64,000 bases of DNA. It comes from Chitinophaga oryziterrae (GTDB taxonomy: Bacteria; Bacteroidota; Bacteroidia; Chitinophagales; Chitinophagaceae). Shown in pieces: positions 11,401 through 18,904 of this stretch (positions within the stretch are counted from its first letter, which is position 1; each line of letters opens with the position of its first letter). The notes below the pieces were generated by a model that was not told the origin of the DNA, made no database searches, and worked only from the letters and a program-made list of their open reading frames with translations. The position numbers and the translations under genes were made by a program. Where the stretch lies: NCBI RefSeq assembly GCF_009758125.1, contig NZ_WRXO01000001.1:1364001-1428000 (forward strand), read 5' to 3'.

Positions 11401-14393
11401 ATATCCCCGATTTTCACAACACCGGATGTTTGCTTGCTGGCAAATGTCCAGCCTTTACCAGTGGCATACATACCACTCAGTTCCATTACGATCTTTGCGG
11501 AGTTGGGCAATACGGTTATCTGGCCACCGATAAATACGGTGTTGATGGAATTATTGCTATTGACATTAAAGCTGAGATTATCAATACTGAATATCCCGGC
11601 TACAACGAGTGGTTTGTCGGCTTCCAGTATAGCGTCTATCTGGTAATATTTCTGACTGGGAATATAATTGTAATTAAACTCTGTAACAGCGGTGGAAAGG
11701 TCAAGCTCTCCGCCAAATAATGCCAGCAGATCACTCAGCTGAATAGTGCCGTCTGTAAGCCCCCCGTAAAGTGTAAAATCAGGATAACCGCCCACCATCG
11801 TAATGGTGCCATTACCAATAGTAAATGACCCTGTAACCAGGAAATTGGTAGTGCGGTTGCTGACGTCAGCCACGTTATAAACACTTATATCTACGGTAGG
11901 CGTAATCGCGAACAGTGGATTCTGCGAAATGGTCCATGGGCTGTTCGTTGTCATTTCAAACGACATGTAATCGAAACTGAGGGAAGATGAGTTATACATC
12001 AGTTGTACTTCCTTCAGGCCGAAACCTGCCAGTTGACTAAGCGGAGCAGGGAGCACCTGAACAAGGTTAATACCTCCCGCGGCCTGGAAGATGGAAGCAA
12101 TGCCTGGATAGTTACCGTCAAACGCCGCAGAGAGCAGCCAGGTACTTTCTCCTACTGGATATTCGATCTGAATGCCAACGCTTGTGCCATAACTTTCTAT
12201 TGTACCAAGTATGCCTCCCTGTACGGGGAAACCGCCTTCATTTACTTTCATCGTAAAGCCCGGCTTCCGGAATAATATCCAGGGGATATTTTCTATCGTC
12301 CATACCTGGTCTGCAGTTGCCGTAACCTCCGTTATTACCGGCCCGGACTCGGCTGTATACACCAGGTCTATACCCATTTTTACATCGAGAAATGACAGGG
12401 TTGTAGCCCCTGAAACAGTCACTTTGATAATGTTGCCATCTGCGTCTTTTTCAGCAATGATATTTTCTTCAGGCACTTCAATGGAAAATGCATTGCCGGT
12501 CACTTTTGCAAAGAAATCGCTGAAGTAAGTTTTCGGCAGGGCGCTCAGCAGGCTGATACTACCGTCCGACCAGGCTGCAATAAGTTGATCATACACCTCC
12601 TGTAGCGTCAATGGTCCAGGTTCTCCGCCATTGACGTCCAGTCCTGTTATATATAAATCCCCATTATCTCCTAATGTTGAAGAATGCGCCCTGGTCCGGT
12701 TATATGGCTGTACTTTAATTGATCCGGAGGAATCAATGGAAATACCGGAATGCTCTGCATACAGACTCTCTTCGCTAACTCCCAATAGGAGGGCATCTAC
12801 TGCCACCAGACCTATCATAAGTTTGTCGTGTATATCTTTCTGGTAATAGTTGCCCAGTGTAGCAAAATATTGATTGAGTATATGTGCCGGGTTGACCGCG
12901 CGGAGTGTTGCCGTTGTTATAATTGCCAGCGTATCCAGGTAAACTTTGGGATTACTTGGTGCTTTCTTTTTCAGGAATGCATCAAAGGAAAGATCTCTCA
13001 GGGAAGTTACCCATGTTTTGCAGTATTGCGCAATATCAGAATAGTTGCTGGCTGCAAGACTGGATGGATAATTGGTAGCATCATTGGTACCTTTCTTGGG
13101 TACCTGCATAAACGGCCTCCCCAGGCTGATCACCATACTGGATGTTCCCTGGCCTTCGAATAGACCCGGCAGCGTGGAATTACCATAGAAGTAATTATAT
13201 ACATCCTGTGGCACAGAACCAATAGAGATGACAAAGAGCTGCTTATTACCTGCACCATCCAGCGCAGCAGTTATCTCAGCAGATATATCAACATAAGCAA
13301 CGCCGTCATAGTCCTTCAGCAATACAAGCTTGTAAGCATTGTCTATAGCCGGCGTAACATACTCAGTAAGTTTATTGATTAATGCATCCAGGTTGGACGG
13401 TGAATATGCCGCAAAAAGATCGTTATCAATATAAGTTGCAGATATTACATTTTTCAGATTGGTAAGCGCTTTAATACCGTTGTTGATATCATCCTTAATA
13501 GCATCCAGGTACTGGAAAATATTGGAATCAGGTCTTGCAGGATCGCTGAAATGGAGGATGACCAATGGCTTATTTAATGATTGTATGATATCCAGCGCTG
13601 ACAATACAAGATTAAGACTTATCTCACCAGCGTCTTCTTTGAACTGGTGCAGACCATAAGCAGGCAAAAGACTCATTGCCGAAGGATCGTCGTAATAGGC
13701 ATCGTATACGGCTTTTACATTTTTAGTGCGCGTGGCCAGATCATGGTTAAAAACCTGTGAGGTATACCATGTCCAGATGTGTTCCGATACACTGCCAACG
13801 GAATCCTGTGTAAATTTATAAGCAAGACTGTTAAACTGTATGGATTCTTTGGAAAGATTGAATTTATCCAGGCTGCCGGTTGTTTGTACCGCACTTGTTA
13901 CATTATTCTTATTGAGCATTTCCCAGAGATAGGGTTCCAGGCGCAGGAAATAATCGACTTTCAATTTTTCTGCAAAATTATCGGTCATCAGATCTGCTCC
14001 TCCGGTAAAACCGTACCTGATTTGCGGCGGCTCAACGGTAACGGGAAATGGTTTAAAAGTAATTTTGGTACAGCTACTATAACTTATTGTTGTGGTATCA
14101 ATATTCAACGGGTTCAGATCAGGTAGTAAGATGGCAAGTTTCTGGGCAGTCTCAGCACCTCCGGCATAGTATACCACAATGTTACCTGTGTAAGTTGTGG
14201 TGTTAATAATGCGCTTCATAATATTGACCGTTGTAGCCTGGTGCCCGTAATTGAGCGAGCCATCCACATAAAAGCGCAGTTCTTCTTCTGCCCTGATATA
14301 GCCGAGCATTTCTTCAATTGAAATGCCGGTATACTTGTCACGTATCTCTGTAGCCTGTGAAAAGAGGGCTACTAAATCCTGGAATAAGCTCAT
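2448..14393 (-). CDS. Giant 3981-residue multidomain protein: glycosyltransferase-like N-terminus, beta-rich core, LysM modules
   Basis: No clear signal peptide or type IX C-terminal signal is visible. Residues 1-560 alternate strands and helices and carry two landmarks that resemble a GT-B glycosyltransferase: GSLNYGHQATT near 44-54 and LFEGQGTSSMVISLGRPFM near 410-428. Residues about 600-1620 are beta-rich, with long alternating hydrophobic strands late in the region (GFGVQFGFGYSFDVG; SITASVSVSLRITINLG), possibly related to the uncharacterised DUF6603 type. An arginine run (RRRRR) lies near 1640, followed by a helical stretch. LysM-like modules cluster near 1960-2090 (VQASDTFDSIAAQS; SGDTLNKIASQYNI) and 2550-2670 (QTLSDLAYKYYGN; LDTIAAYFGTT; NTFESIASYYG). 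Two Ig-like segments (Big_5 type) lie near 2910 and 3370. It is the last gene of a four-gene cluster, 47 bp after the 1171-residue protein, and ends before a strong terminator. The function is unknown; the domain readings are by eye. Confidence 0.9.
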   Translation of the reverse strand: MSLFQDLVALFSQATEIRDKYTGISIEEMLGYIRAEEELRFYVDGSLNYGHQATTVNIMKRIINTTTYTGNIVVYYAGGAETAQKLAILLPDLNPLNIDTTTISYSSCTKITFKPFPVTVEPPQIRYGFTGGADLMTDNFAEKLKVDYFLRLEPYLWEMLNKNNVTSAVQTTGSLDKFNLSKESIQFNSLAYKFTQDSVGSVSEHIWTWYTSQVFNHDLATRTKNVKAVYDAYYDDPSAMSLLPAYGLHQFKEDAGEISLNLVLSALDIIQSLNKPLVILHFSDPARPDSNIFQYLDAIKDDINNGIKALTNLKNVISATYIDNDLFAAYSPSNLDALINKLTEYVTPAIDNAYKLVLLKDYDGVAYVDISAEITAALDGAGNKQLFVISIGSVPQDVYNYFYGNSTLPGLFEGQGTSSMVISLGRPFMQVPKKGTNDATNYPSSLAASNYSDIAQYCKTWVTSLRDLSFDAFLKKKAPSNPKVYLDTLAIITTATLRAVNPAHILNQYFATLGNYYQKDIHDKLMIGLVAVDALLLGVSEESLYAEHSGISIDSSGSIKVQPYNRTRAHSSTLGDNGDLYITGLDVNGGEPGPLTLQEVYDQLIAAWSDGSISLLSALPKTYFSDFFAKVTGNAFSIEVPEENIIAEKDADGNIIKVTVSGATTLSFLDVKMGIDLVYTAESGPVITEVTATADQVWTIENIPWILFRKPGFTMKVNEGGFPVQGGILGTIESYGTSVGIQIEYPVGESTWLLSAAFDGNYPGIASIFQAAGGINLVQVLPAPLSQLAGFGLKEVQLMYNSSSLSFDYMSFEMTTNSPWTISQNPLFAITPTVDISVYNVADVSNRTTNFLVTGSFTIGNGTITMVGGYPDFTLYGGLTDGTIQLSDLLALFGGELDLSTAVTEFNYNYIPSQKYYQIDAILEADKPLVVAGIFSIDNLSFNVNSNNSINTVFIGGQITVLPNSAKIVMELSGMYATGKGWTFASKQTSGVVKIGDMLTYYIGNSWAPSEEYNYGIDGLSFTINTVSSYWEFGAKTAAPWHIDFIDLTVAGTAQIGYGKKDKSATAGYYGAISADIIWNKINITAFYNFNPDYKAYGITWGILTGEVEEKNIDGKIHQIATLKFKETTTIGSLVEIMVSWATGTSFGLASPWNVLNSIPLNNLSLVYDFTDNKVSFNVGIGPINLGFVTINGISVSYNSKDPNPDNNGVIVTLDVTAAWGEIPSWNAAKPETTPAPPGQGSKYLDLRMLALGQHVTLDCFKTADNVQAAIACMSTLPETKPGKIPPIHFDANSSWLTGMDFGLLQLGGDKSNAVALAATTAAAAQYFITMQIVFNDPYLYALRIALEGEPAKIFKGLDFQIMYKKISDSVGVYQAEIVLPDVMRKINMGQFNITLPVFGIAVFTNGDFQVDIGFPWKEDFSRSFTFQTLIWTPVGIPIPVMGSAGVYFGKLSSATTNRVPAATNGTFNPVLVFGFGVQFGFGYSFDVGILKAGFSLTAVAILEGILAKWNPYLLSDGSGNNTQLETSYYFWFRGTVGIIGKLYGTVDFAIVKADVNIDIRLLVQMTFAPYEPIELSITASVSVSLRITINLGLFKIKISFSFSARIQEGITIKAIGGTPPWTTTEQVQLLTAGMPVLQRRRRRFYYDQKELMAMRAVTSPVWSNLGKAATPVQLTAYAGLGLTMAGDNAADVSQQMACYIAMLFLESVPPPQDDKENGKQKAYGAGIDTSFELLGKQVFRWAIAAIQSGPMTSAEVDATIVTDLQLAALLDYLSDTANPTPITVEDVNAFMTNQFTVTVNAPSSGETDATYFPVPPEMLLTLPDYGTDYKGISYDFAGYNSTSSAYTEYLRRYFNELAVQVEKDEQTGNLQTLKMDDADGQSMASFIYSDYFLLICRQMLQSARESLKDFKYYLQDNQTINDIVNWVNDKAGTDLYTIEALFTDNVSAGLNAGKHLRITGSTYIVQASDTFDSIAAQSIFYNGFTGKELATANQNTANTLSPGITISYPGKDPYKTLAGQSLNDVSQAIGVSVGDLINNGNITGLAGLLLPVATIALPSFNNTTASGDTLNKIASQYNITQQQLAAPAENGTVSDLFDKSTGDYINIANLQQFQTGELINEIQATNGLQHLSGMTSRYYMAGLRLPTEGITPEYKGMWVTDNGGVLTLPAYAGLYALTGQQFQIPNLGTENFNIQLSGTLALSWLIFAGSNPSQLILPLTPGSFDARQISAVKGYATANILDVSLSLLGAQDTFITKEATYPFTSEINWNSASAFTMPYGGDAGGVPALSLWQLPDTLLQLPDPQTRAVNPRVKMQIGRYDEASRTMVNTPVTYYGYGSLVSFTIKKVPVVTDSPNTLTTYEIMGADGSNVEVLEKMVSGIGDNKSLIATLTVAYGVDSNGTTTEGIQTDALNSLTMGIAQVNLSTETRPDSLSALFYLTAEQQEAMVLLNETTDFIRLLWQASITRGGGYYLYYYNSGSSSGLPDRIFNDKNEAVISLLVLYTASDDSALRNNVTNYMNVLATGEAIDTTHAVLFAEADPYQYSLPSDSAQTLSDLAYKYYGNVADVVTDNDGLTLRAGKQLLIDEGVYEVRPEGNAPGGNLDTIAAYFGTTPDAIKAANPLQTTWPDVLPVYTALYLPEITVTVGTSNGGNTFESIASYYGEDLAALGGKNQQVAGIFADNQQIIISGGPDIRTSAVAPGVAGIAAERPVPGAIPDDPSNPDYGRLFLLNTYNMLSYQVADNNYFSASNLGLPATPSGETEDQDTNDKMSYPKTLAEGDNWSYTQSIPYTRFAKNVVLTAANMPDQTDSPYHGLGGLLQIDYAWQDLYGNRIITTLSQPSGNSRLNMPPVLTGYTDALIGLNQWPSIAASWEVNTDVKQDPQLQLNLSFGDSYYQGLMWAKAAGKTSITAWFTEPLDEISAIDHANYSLDQGISIQNITLASDNQTVTIQVDNVPENLLVTLSINNISNTDQTETYTGIAQFSYPEIPAEATSTVIEQAKKDLSVYKQLWYQLTDPNGIAYAVDTTLLQQGYTLSTEQISALVENWITSIYLFLENRSKGLTDVPAPDAAHLLTFAIDPANLNAAQIFRLDLSFTVKRTKNAASGDLETTGGILQAVTEVSPLSDTSGGNTHSLNTFAALFEEALLQPGKYELRIATGTDRENAGNDKETWAVRLGLNKNALTPIAYTINDPADPDMFAPRPISNKLESRRQVPIYYYSEKTGIDFNTPSVYVDFTGIDMDQWGNQFFSSIDNILSPEFTAAIQLVDNKKQTTYLQDLLAGKKALADIVKEWMIPVFKDETANADAVKESFKQLLLEKLGNAYTTQAAIQFHATVSADIATDIAPRLYGSINRNFKFEDTMVNATDNTIIYLVFTNPPNEASAGMSSNFTVSDGLNVVSAGIDADDTRRIILKLNGQAIADSTQVTINADFTDMTGNMIMPPFTKVVLKEINEGNNSDSITFTSPKLSLETSQTVTLPFLISSPQVVRGSNKELLPYVDLDLSFAGSSIEHQISTLPNIDGYEASTWLSFVTPLSINDSPLSGNLGKMKVPMVLREFPTAPSMVNQSGESAIPPDVADISQLLNWNYNIEYSLPIHYPQDQLDFTINFNVMDNSARMLMGIEDAFPQLAEFVTVSPSVYAVLESQLTQVTAGTAIGDPLLDTVSTALTSYTALVSHVVTAAQGNMLAMPSGSNRITSTVVLPYNFYIQEGSATVNEVQALIVSVYGLPPDGIGQPLVDIKGYERHSYTQACTGDFCYYYTKDGAVLPAAEGQVIQDRTVIIPAMNILARQDSATIAFIRRNAELVPGKPSSEPFIYTTGTVEFSNPYHPTTDSDTPVDISTINAPSGNHNYASLTTQLTNLFDALLEENSQDTVSFLMSCQYIYQLNTGTGNVALPVIMQPMQSIQVNPDASTGDKKLADMIAEWAGSIGLWYNTHNPVSTNAALWFDLTIFSNLTQQPLPLVRLRSLNLGIQYITQM

Positions 14394-14440
14394 CGTATGA
14401 GTGATTAGATGGTTGAATATTTTTGCTGTATATCCTATCG

Positions 14441-17400
14441 TTATACTATTGCCGATGCAGTTTCTTTTTTATACATGGCATACCAGCCGAGACCACTTGC
14501 ATTGCCGCCGGAATCGGGGTTGCCGAACAGGTAGAACAGTGTAGAACCATTTGGCGGTACTTTCAGCATTCCCAGAAATTGTAATGCAACTTCTGTAAAC
14601 ATAAGGAGGAAGGAAGTCTGGGTGGTATCATAAGTAAGCCGTATCTGACCAATTGATAATTTCATTACGTTCTGCAGACTAATCAGTTTAGCTCCGCCAC
14701 CGGTACCTGGTAATGAGATCCCTATGGCTGCCTTATATGTGCTGTCGCCCTGGCTGTTGGGTGACCAGGCTACCATCAGGTAGGAATCCAGACTTACTTT
14801 ACCGGCAAGCTCACCCGGTGTTCCCATATTCAGTTTAAAACGGAGGCCGTACCAGTTGCCGGTACTCACATCTGATAAGGAGATATCCGGTATTACAGGC
14901 AGGTAACCTTTGTCGGATAAAGTGGTGAGCGGTTCTGAAATGACCAGGCCCTGAAGGTCCAATGCAAAGTTTAGAAAAATACCGGTATCTCTTGATGTAC
15001 TGTGGCTGGTATCAAAGCTGATCTGTGAGGCATCCATTGCCATAGTTTTTGATGGCGGATCGGATTCCGGAAAAGTCATTGATATACCAAGATTATTGAA
15101 CTTGAGCCCCTGGTTAGCGGCATCCTCATCAGGCTCATTACCAAAAGAAAAAATATCAAATACCGGTGCTGTTTGTTTATCACCGATAAGATAATAATCA
15201 ATAAAGCCGCTCATGGCAAACCAGGACAATACATTTCCGTCTTTATCGGTATTGAGCGTACTGAGTAGTACGTTTGAGATCTGTATTTTATGAATGATAT
15301 TATTATCAAAATAGAAGGTGTTATCACCCTGGCTGGAAAGGTTGTATAAGGTTTGGTTGTCTGTAATCTGCAGGCTTCCTTTCAGTAATACATTGTGATA
15401 TACATTGTCAGGCACACTCATGCCAGTTACAGGCATTTTAAGCAACTCTGTGATTGTAAGCTGGGCAAGACTTTCAAAGCTCGTTACTGATGTGTTTTCA
15501 AAAAGTACTTTCAGCGTTAGCAATCTGAAATCGTAGGTGGTAGCAGTAACCGGTGCAATAGCCAAATCTGAGCCGTCATCGATAAAATCCGGGTCTACAT
15601 AATAAATCAGACCGGATATAGCACTGGGTTTATCCAGCGCGGCATTCGCGCCGTTTTTCTTTACCGGGCTTATTTCTACTGCGAGGTGATGTGCATTAAA
15701 CGCATTGATATCTGTAACGCCAGCCATAATACCAGCGAGATTATCAGGTAGATCGCTGATGTCCATACGTAAAAACAGGATACCAGTCCAGTTTTCGTCT
15801 TTCGCGATGGTATTGAACTTTGTAAAGTACTTATTATCGCCCTGCGCCACGGCATGTTTAAAATAATTTTGCAGCCATTGCGAGAGTATTACCAGCTGAT
15901 CCTCATCAGGAGGTGTAATGATACCGTCCTCGCTCGTATTGGCCGGGGCGGCAAAAGTATCTTTTTGCGTCCATTTTGAGGGGTTGGCCACCAGGCTGTT
16001 GGTTATATCTGCCGGATCATAAAGTTTCCCTTTTTTGGCTTTAATAAGCATCACATTCCGGTAATCATTGTATTTATTCTGCTTTCCGATATTAGCAGTC
16101 ATTTCCCAGCTACCGATGCTCATCTTGTTTAAAAACGCAGGTTGTCCCGGTGTAGTACCATTGAACTGGCCAAGGTAATCTGCATTGGCAACAACCAGCA
16201 TAAGATCACCTGTTTGCATTGCTTCTACCAGTTGCTCCTTCGGATTTACGAATTTCAGGGAATATGCGGTATCGTTATCAGTATTTTGCCCAAGCAGTAT
16301 CTCGTTCCACTGCATCTGCTCTCCGGAAGTAGTAAGTGTTACAAGCAATCCGGATGGTGTAGTGGATGTTTGTGGCGTTTCACTTTGCAGGGTCCTGGAG
16401 GCAGACAGTAAAGATTTTGACGTAGAGAGTTTTCCTACATTTGTTCTCCTTGTAGGGCTTACCACCTGGTTCTCGAAGGTTTCGATCTGTTCCCTGGAGA
16501 ACGAATTAATGCCATCTCCGGCTGTGACTCCATTATAAGGCACCAGAGGGAAAGTGACTATATCGTCCGCCTCATATTTAAACCCGGGCGTATTATGCCC
16601 GAACAGATCTGTGTATTGTGGGCTAATGAGTTCTTCGCTGCCGAACAGTGGCGACCCTTTGGGTTGTGCAACGTAGTAAATAGTATTGCCCTCACCGGCA
16701 ATGAATGTCGTCCATGCAGAGGAATAGGTTTTGTCGAGCAGTGGCGTTTTAGGGTCCTGCGGTGTTTTTACCGGCGAAGCTACTTCAAATGGGAATTTAG
16801 GTGCGTATGAAGGTTGAGCAGAAAGGAACCGGAACCTGTCTCCATTTGTAGCACCTGTTTTCGGCGTAATGCTGAAAAATTCTGTACCCTGCAGACCAGC
16901 TATCAGGTATTGCGGACTTCCTGTAGCAGATGGTATCTCTATTGTAAAGTCTCCTTCGGGAGTAACTAAAAATCTTTGTGTGTTTGACGAAATATATTCT
17001 CCACTGGCAAATACCAGCCTTGCGGGCAAAGTGTTTGCACCCGAAACTTCGGGTAGCAGGTTAACTGCGGCTCCGAATACTGTTCTGAAAAAAGAGGCCA
17101 GTACTGTGCTGTTCCCATCGGTATTGATGCCGGTAAAATTAAACCAGGTACGCCTGCTGCTATAACTGCCGCTGATGGTGCAGGTACCGTTGTTGCATGG
17201 GTCGTAGGCTGTATTAAATACATCCGTGGGATCAATACTTGTAGCGAATCCGATAAAGTCAGTAGCGCCTTTTGTTGTATCGGCTAATGGCAGCCATTCA
17301 GAGAGTGCCGTACGGTTAATTGCCTGTATCGGACATAACAACTGGAAGCCCCATTGAAAGTTATTATATAATGATTGTCTTTGTATACCAATGGAAAACT

Positions 17401-17956
17401 GTATAGTGCCCCTGAGCGGCCCGCTGAATGCGATCGTGCCGATAGCCGGCGGGTTTGTCTGCGGGGCGGATGGACCAGAGAAACCGATGGTATAATTATA
17501 TTGTGAACCGTCGAGAGAGAGGGTGGTGTCATCTTTCCATGTAAGTGCCATCCCGTTGGCCACAGTGAGTGAGAGGCTTGTGGTAAGGGGGGCCTGTAAA
17601 CCACTGTTGACCGCTGTACCATCGCTGTTTATACCCATGAGCGGTGCTGTGCTACGGTTAATATTGTTACTGTCCTGCAGCCATATAAAAGCGCGGCCTG
17701 CACCGGAACCGCTCAATATGTTGTATATGCTGTAAACAAATGCGGTGGCGCTTGCAATACTGTTAATAACAGGTGGTACTGCTGTGAATGCAAAGCTGCC
17801 TGAATAAGTAGTACTTGACAGCGCTTCTTTCAACTCTATTGTATCAACTCCGGGAGTAATACCCATCGGTATTACAAATGCAATAAAACCTACATCGCCT
17901 GCATTGGTTTCTGCGATATATAACTGATCGATAAATTGTTTATGGAAGAAAGCCAT
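14441..17956 (-). CDS. Uncharacterised 1171-residue beta-rich protein, partner of the giant gene
   Basis: I do not recognise a named family. The protein starts MAFFHKQFIDQLYIAETNAG, has no signal peptide or membrane helix, and is rich in Ser, Thr, Asn, Gly and alternating hydrophobic residues, as in beta-sandwich or beta-solenoid proteins. A basic, Ser/Thr-rich linker near residues 500-545 splits it into two halves. The C-terminal half (about 830-1171) has strands such as SGFIDYYLIG and ISFDTSHSTSRDTGIFLNF, in a style similar to the beta-rich core of the next gene. The stop is 47 bp before the start of the giant gene, so the two are probably co-transcribed and their products may act together. 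Upstream, 183 bp with a terminator-like hairpin separate it from the small paralogues, so it may also have its own promoter. Confidence 0.88.
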   Translation of the reverse strand: MAFFHKQFIDQLYIAETNAGDVGFIAFVIPMGITPGVDTIELKEALSSTTYSGSFAFTAVPPVINSIASATAFVYSIYNILSGSGAGRAFIWLQDSNNINRSTAPLMGINSDGTAVNSGLQAPLTTSLSLTVANGMALTWKDDTTLSLDGSQYNYTIGFSGPSAPQTNPPAIGTIAFSGPLRGTIQFSIGIQRQSLYNNFQWGFQLLCPIQAINRTALSEWLPLADTTKGATDFIGFATSIDPTDVFNTAYDPCNNGTCTISGSYSSRRTWFNFTGINTDGNSTVLASFFRTVFGAAVNLLPEVSGANTLPARLVFASGEYISSNTQRFLVTPEGDFTIEIPSATGSPQYLIAGLQGTEFFSITPKTGATNGDRFRFLSAQPSYAPKFPFEVASPVKTPQDPKTPLLDKTYSSAWTTFIAGEGNTIYYVAQPKGSPLFGSEELISPQYTDLFGHNTPGFKYEADDIVTFPLVPYNGVTAGDGINSFSREQIETFENQVVSPTRRTNVGKLSTSKSLLSASRTLQSETPQTSTTPSGLLVTLTTSGEQMQWNEILLGQNTDNDTAYSLKFVNPKEQLVEAMQTGDLMLVVANADYLGQFNGTTPGQPAFLNKMSIGSWEMTANIGKQNKYNDYRNVMLIKAKKGKLYDPADITNSLVANPSKWTQKDTFAAPANTSEDGIITPPDEDQLVILSQWLQNYFKHAVAQGDNKYFTKFNTIAKDENWTGILFLRMDISDLPDNLAGIMAGVTDINAFNAHHLAVEISPVKKNGANAALDKPSAISGLIYYVDPDFIDDGSDLAIAPVTATTYDFRLLTLKVLFENTSVTSFESLAQLTITELLKMPVTGMSVPDNVYHNVLLKGSLQITDNQTLYNLSSQGDNTFYFDNNIIHKIQISNVLLSTLNTDKDGNVLSWFAMSGFIDYYLIGDKQTAPVFDIFSFGNEPDEDAANQGLKFNNLGISMTFPESDPPSKTMAMDASQISFDTSHSTSRDTGIFLNFALDLQGLVISEPLTTLSDKGYLPVIPDISLSDVSTGNWYGLRFKLNMGTPGELAGKVSLDSYLMVAWSPNSQGDSTYKAAIGISLPGTGGGAKLISLQNVMKLSIGQIRLTYDTTQTSFLLMFTEVALQFLGMLKVPPNGSTLFYLFGNPDSGGNASGLGWYAMYKKETASAIV

Positions 17957-18086
17957 GACGCTGAGATTTCATGTGATGACAAAGAAATAATTCATGCAGG
18001 TACGTACATAACAATACCGCCCTGCCAGAGATGCACGGTACAGATATATTACAGATACAGGTTCGTTAACAGTAACCTGGAAAACT

Positions 18087-18130
18087 AAGGCCATTGCCCG
18101 TATTGCCTGGGAAGCAGGGGCAATGGCTTT
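18087..18130 (-). terminator. Terminator or attenuator hairpin inside the giant-protein cluster
   Basis: Stem 18118-18130 with 18087-18099 (core GCCATTGCCC pairing with GGGCAATGGC), 18-nt loop, followed on the minus strand by CTTAGTTTTCC. It lies just after the 18140 stop codon and before the 1171-residue gene. It could end the two-gene unit or reduce read-through into the large genes. Confidence 0.6.
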
Positions 18131-18139
18131 AGTAATACA

Positions 18140-18865
18140 TTAATTTGTAAAGCTTGCAGAACATGCTAATGCACGTTGTGTGCTGCTGCCGGCCGTATTG
18201 TAGCCGCTCATGAAAATTGCTATGGTGTAAGTAGTACCTCTTCCGATATTTACATTATTAAATGCAGCTCTGCCGGATGAGCTATCAGGTGAAATCGGAA
18301 TTGCCGACAAGGGACTGGTGCTGAAGAAAGATGGATTTGCACCTTTCCATATTGCAGCCCAGGCGCCGTTGGTTTGTGGCAAAATACCATCTGGTAATTC
18401 AAACTGGAAAGATACAGAGGTGGTGCCAACATTGATTCCGGAAATAGAAGGCGTAAAGATGGTGCCCAGATCTTCGCCGGAAGATGCTGCTGGAATATAT
18501 GCGGTAGAGCATATATTGCCATATTTCTGTATGTTGCCGGTAGCTGTAAGAGTGGGGCCTACAGCATAGCCAATGATGTAGCTGTTGTTGTTGACATTAA
18601 GACCGGTAAAAGCCGCAGATCCGGATGGAGTGTTAGTCGGTATCGGAAATGTTTTTAGTGGCTCTGTATTCCATGGAATTGAGTCATAATTCTGCCAGAT
18701 GGCAAGGAAATTGCCGTAAGTGTTAGGTTGGTTACCAGGCATCGTGTTATACTCTACATCAATCTCTTCTGCAGATACATTAGCGATGTTAAGTGTTGTG
18801 GTCAAAGGGTTAGCAGCTGTGAAGGCTACAAGCACTTTTTGTGCTTCAAGATTTTGTGTTTCCAT
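18140..18865 (-). CDS. Small protein with two tandem beta modules, paralogue of the upstream gene
   Basis: 241 residues, no signal peptide. It contains two related modules of about 110 residues. The first has PGNQPNTYGNFLAIW near residues 43-57 and ends in YIIGYAVG; the second has GTTSVSFQF, AWAAIWKG and YTIAIFMSG. The upstream gene has the same plan, and the first modules of both proteins share PGNQP.TY.NF.AIW. The pattern suggests Ig-like beta sandwiches with conserved tryptophans. The gene follows its paralogue by 39 bp and precedes the large beta-rich genes, so it may supply a binding or structural subunit. A sugar-binding role is possible but not shown. No named family was recognised. 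Confidence 0.85.
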   Translation of the reverse strand: METQNLEAQKVLVAFTAANPLTTTLNIANVSAEEIDVEYNTMPGNQPNTYGNFLAIWQNYDSIPWNTEPLKTFPIPTNTPSGSAAFTGLNVNNNSYIIGYAVGPTLTATGNIQKYGNICSTAYIPAASSGEDLGTIFTPSISGINVGTTSVSFQFELPDGILPQTNGAWAAIWKGANPSFFSTSPLSAIPISPDSSSGRAAFNNVNIGRGTTYTIAIFMSGYNTAGSSTQRALACSASFTN

Positions 18866-18904
18866 TGTTGTATGTTTTTTGTGATTAAAAGAACAAAGTT
18901 TATC

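Noticed and set aside
2533-14126. Many plus-strand ORFs of 60-160 codons opposite the giant gene
   Set aside because: They lie antisense to one uninterrupted 3981-codon frame, show no family resemblance and overlap each other; they are shadows.
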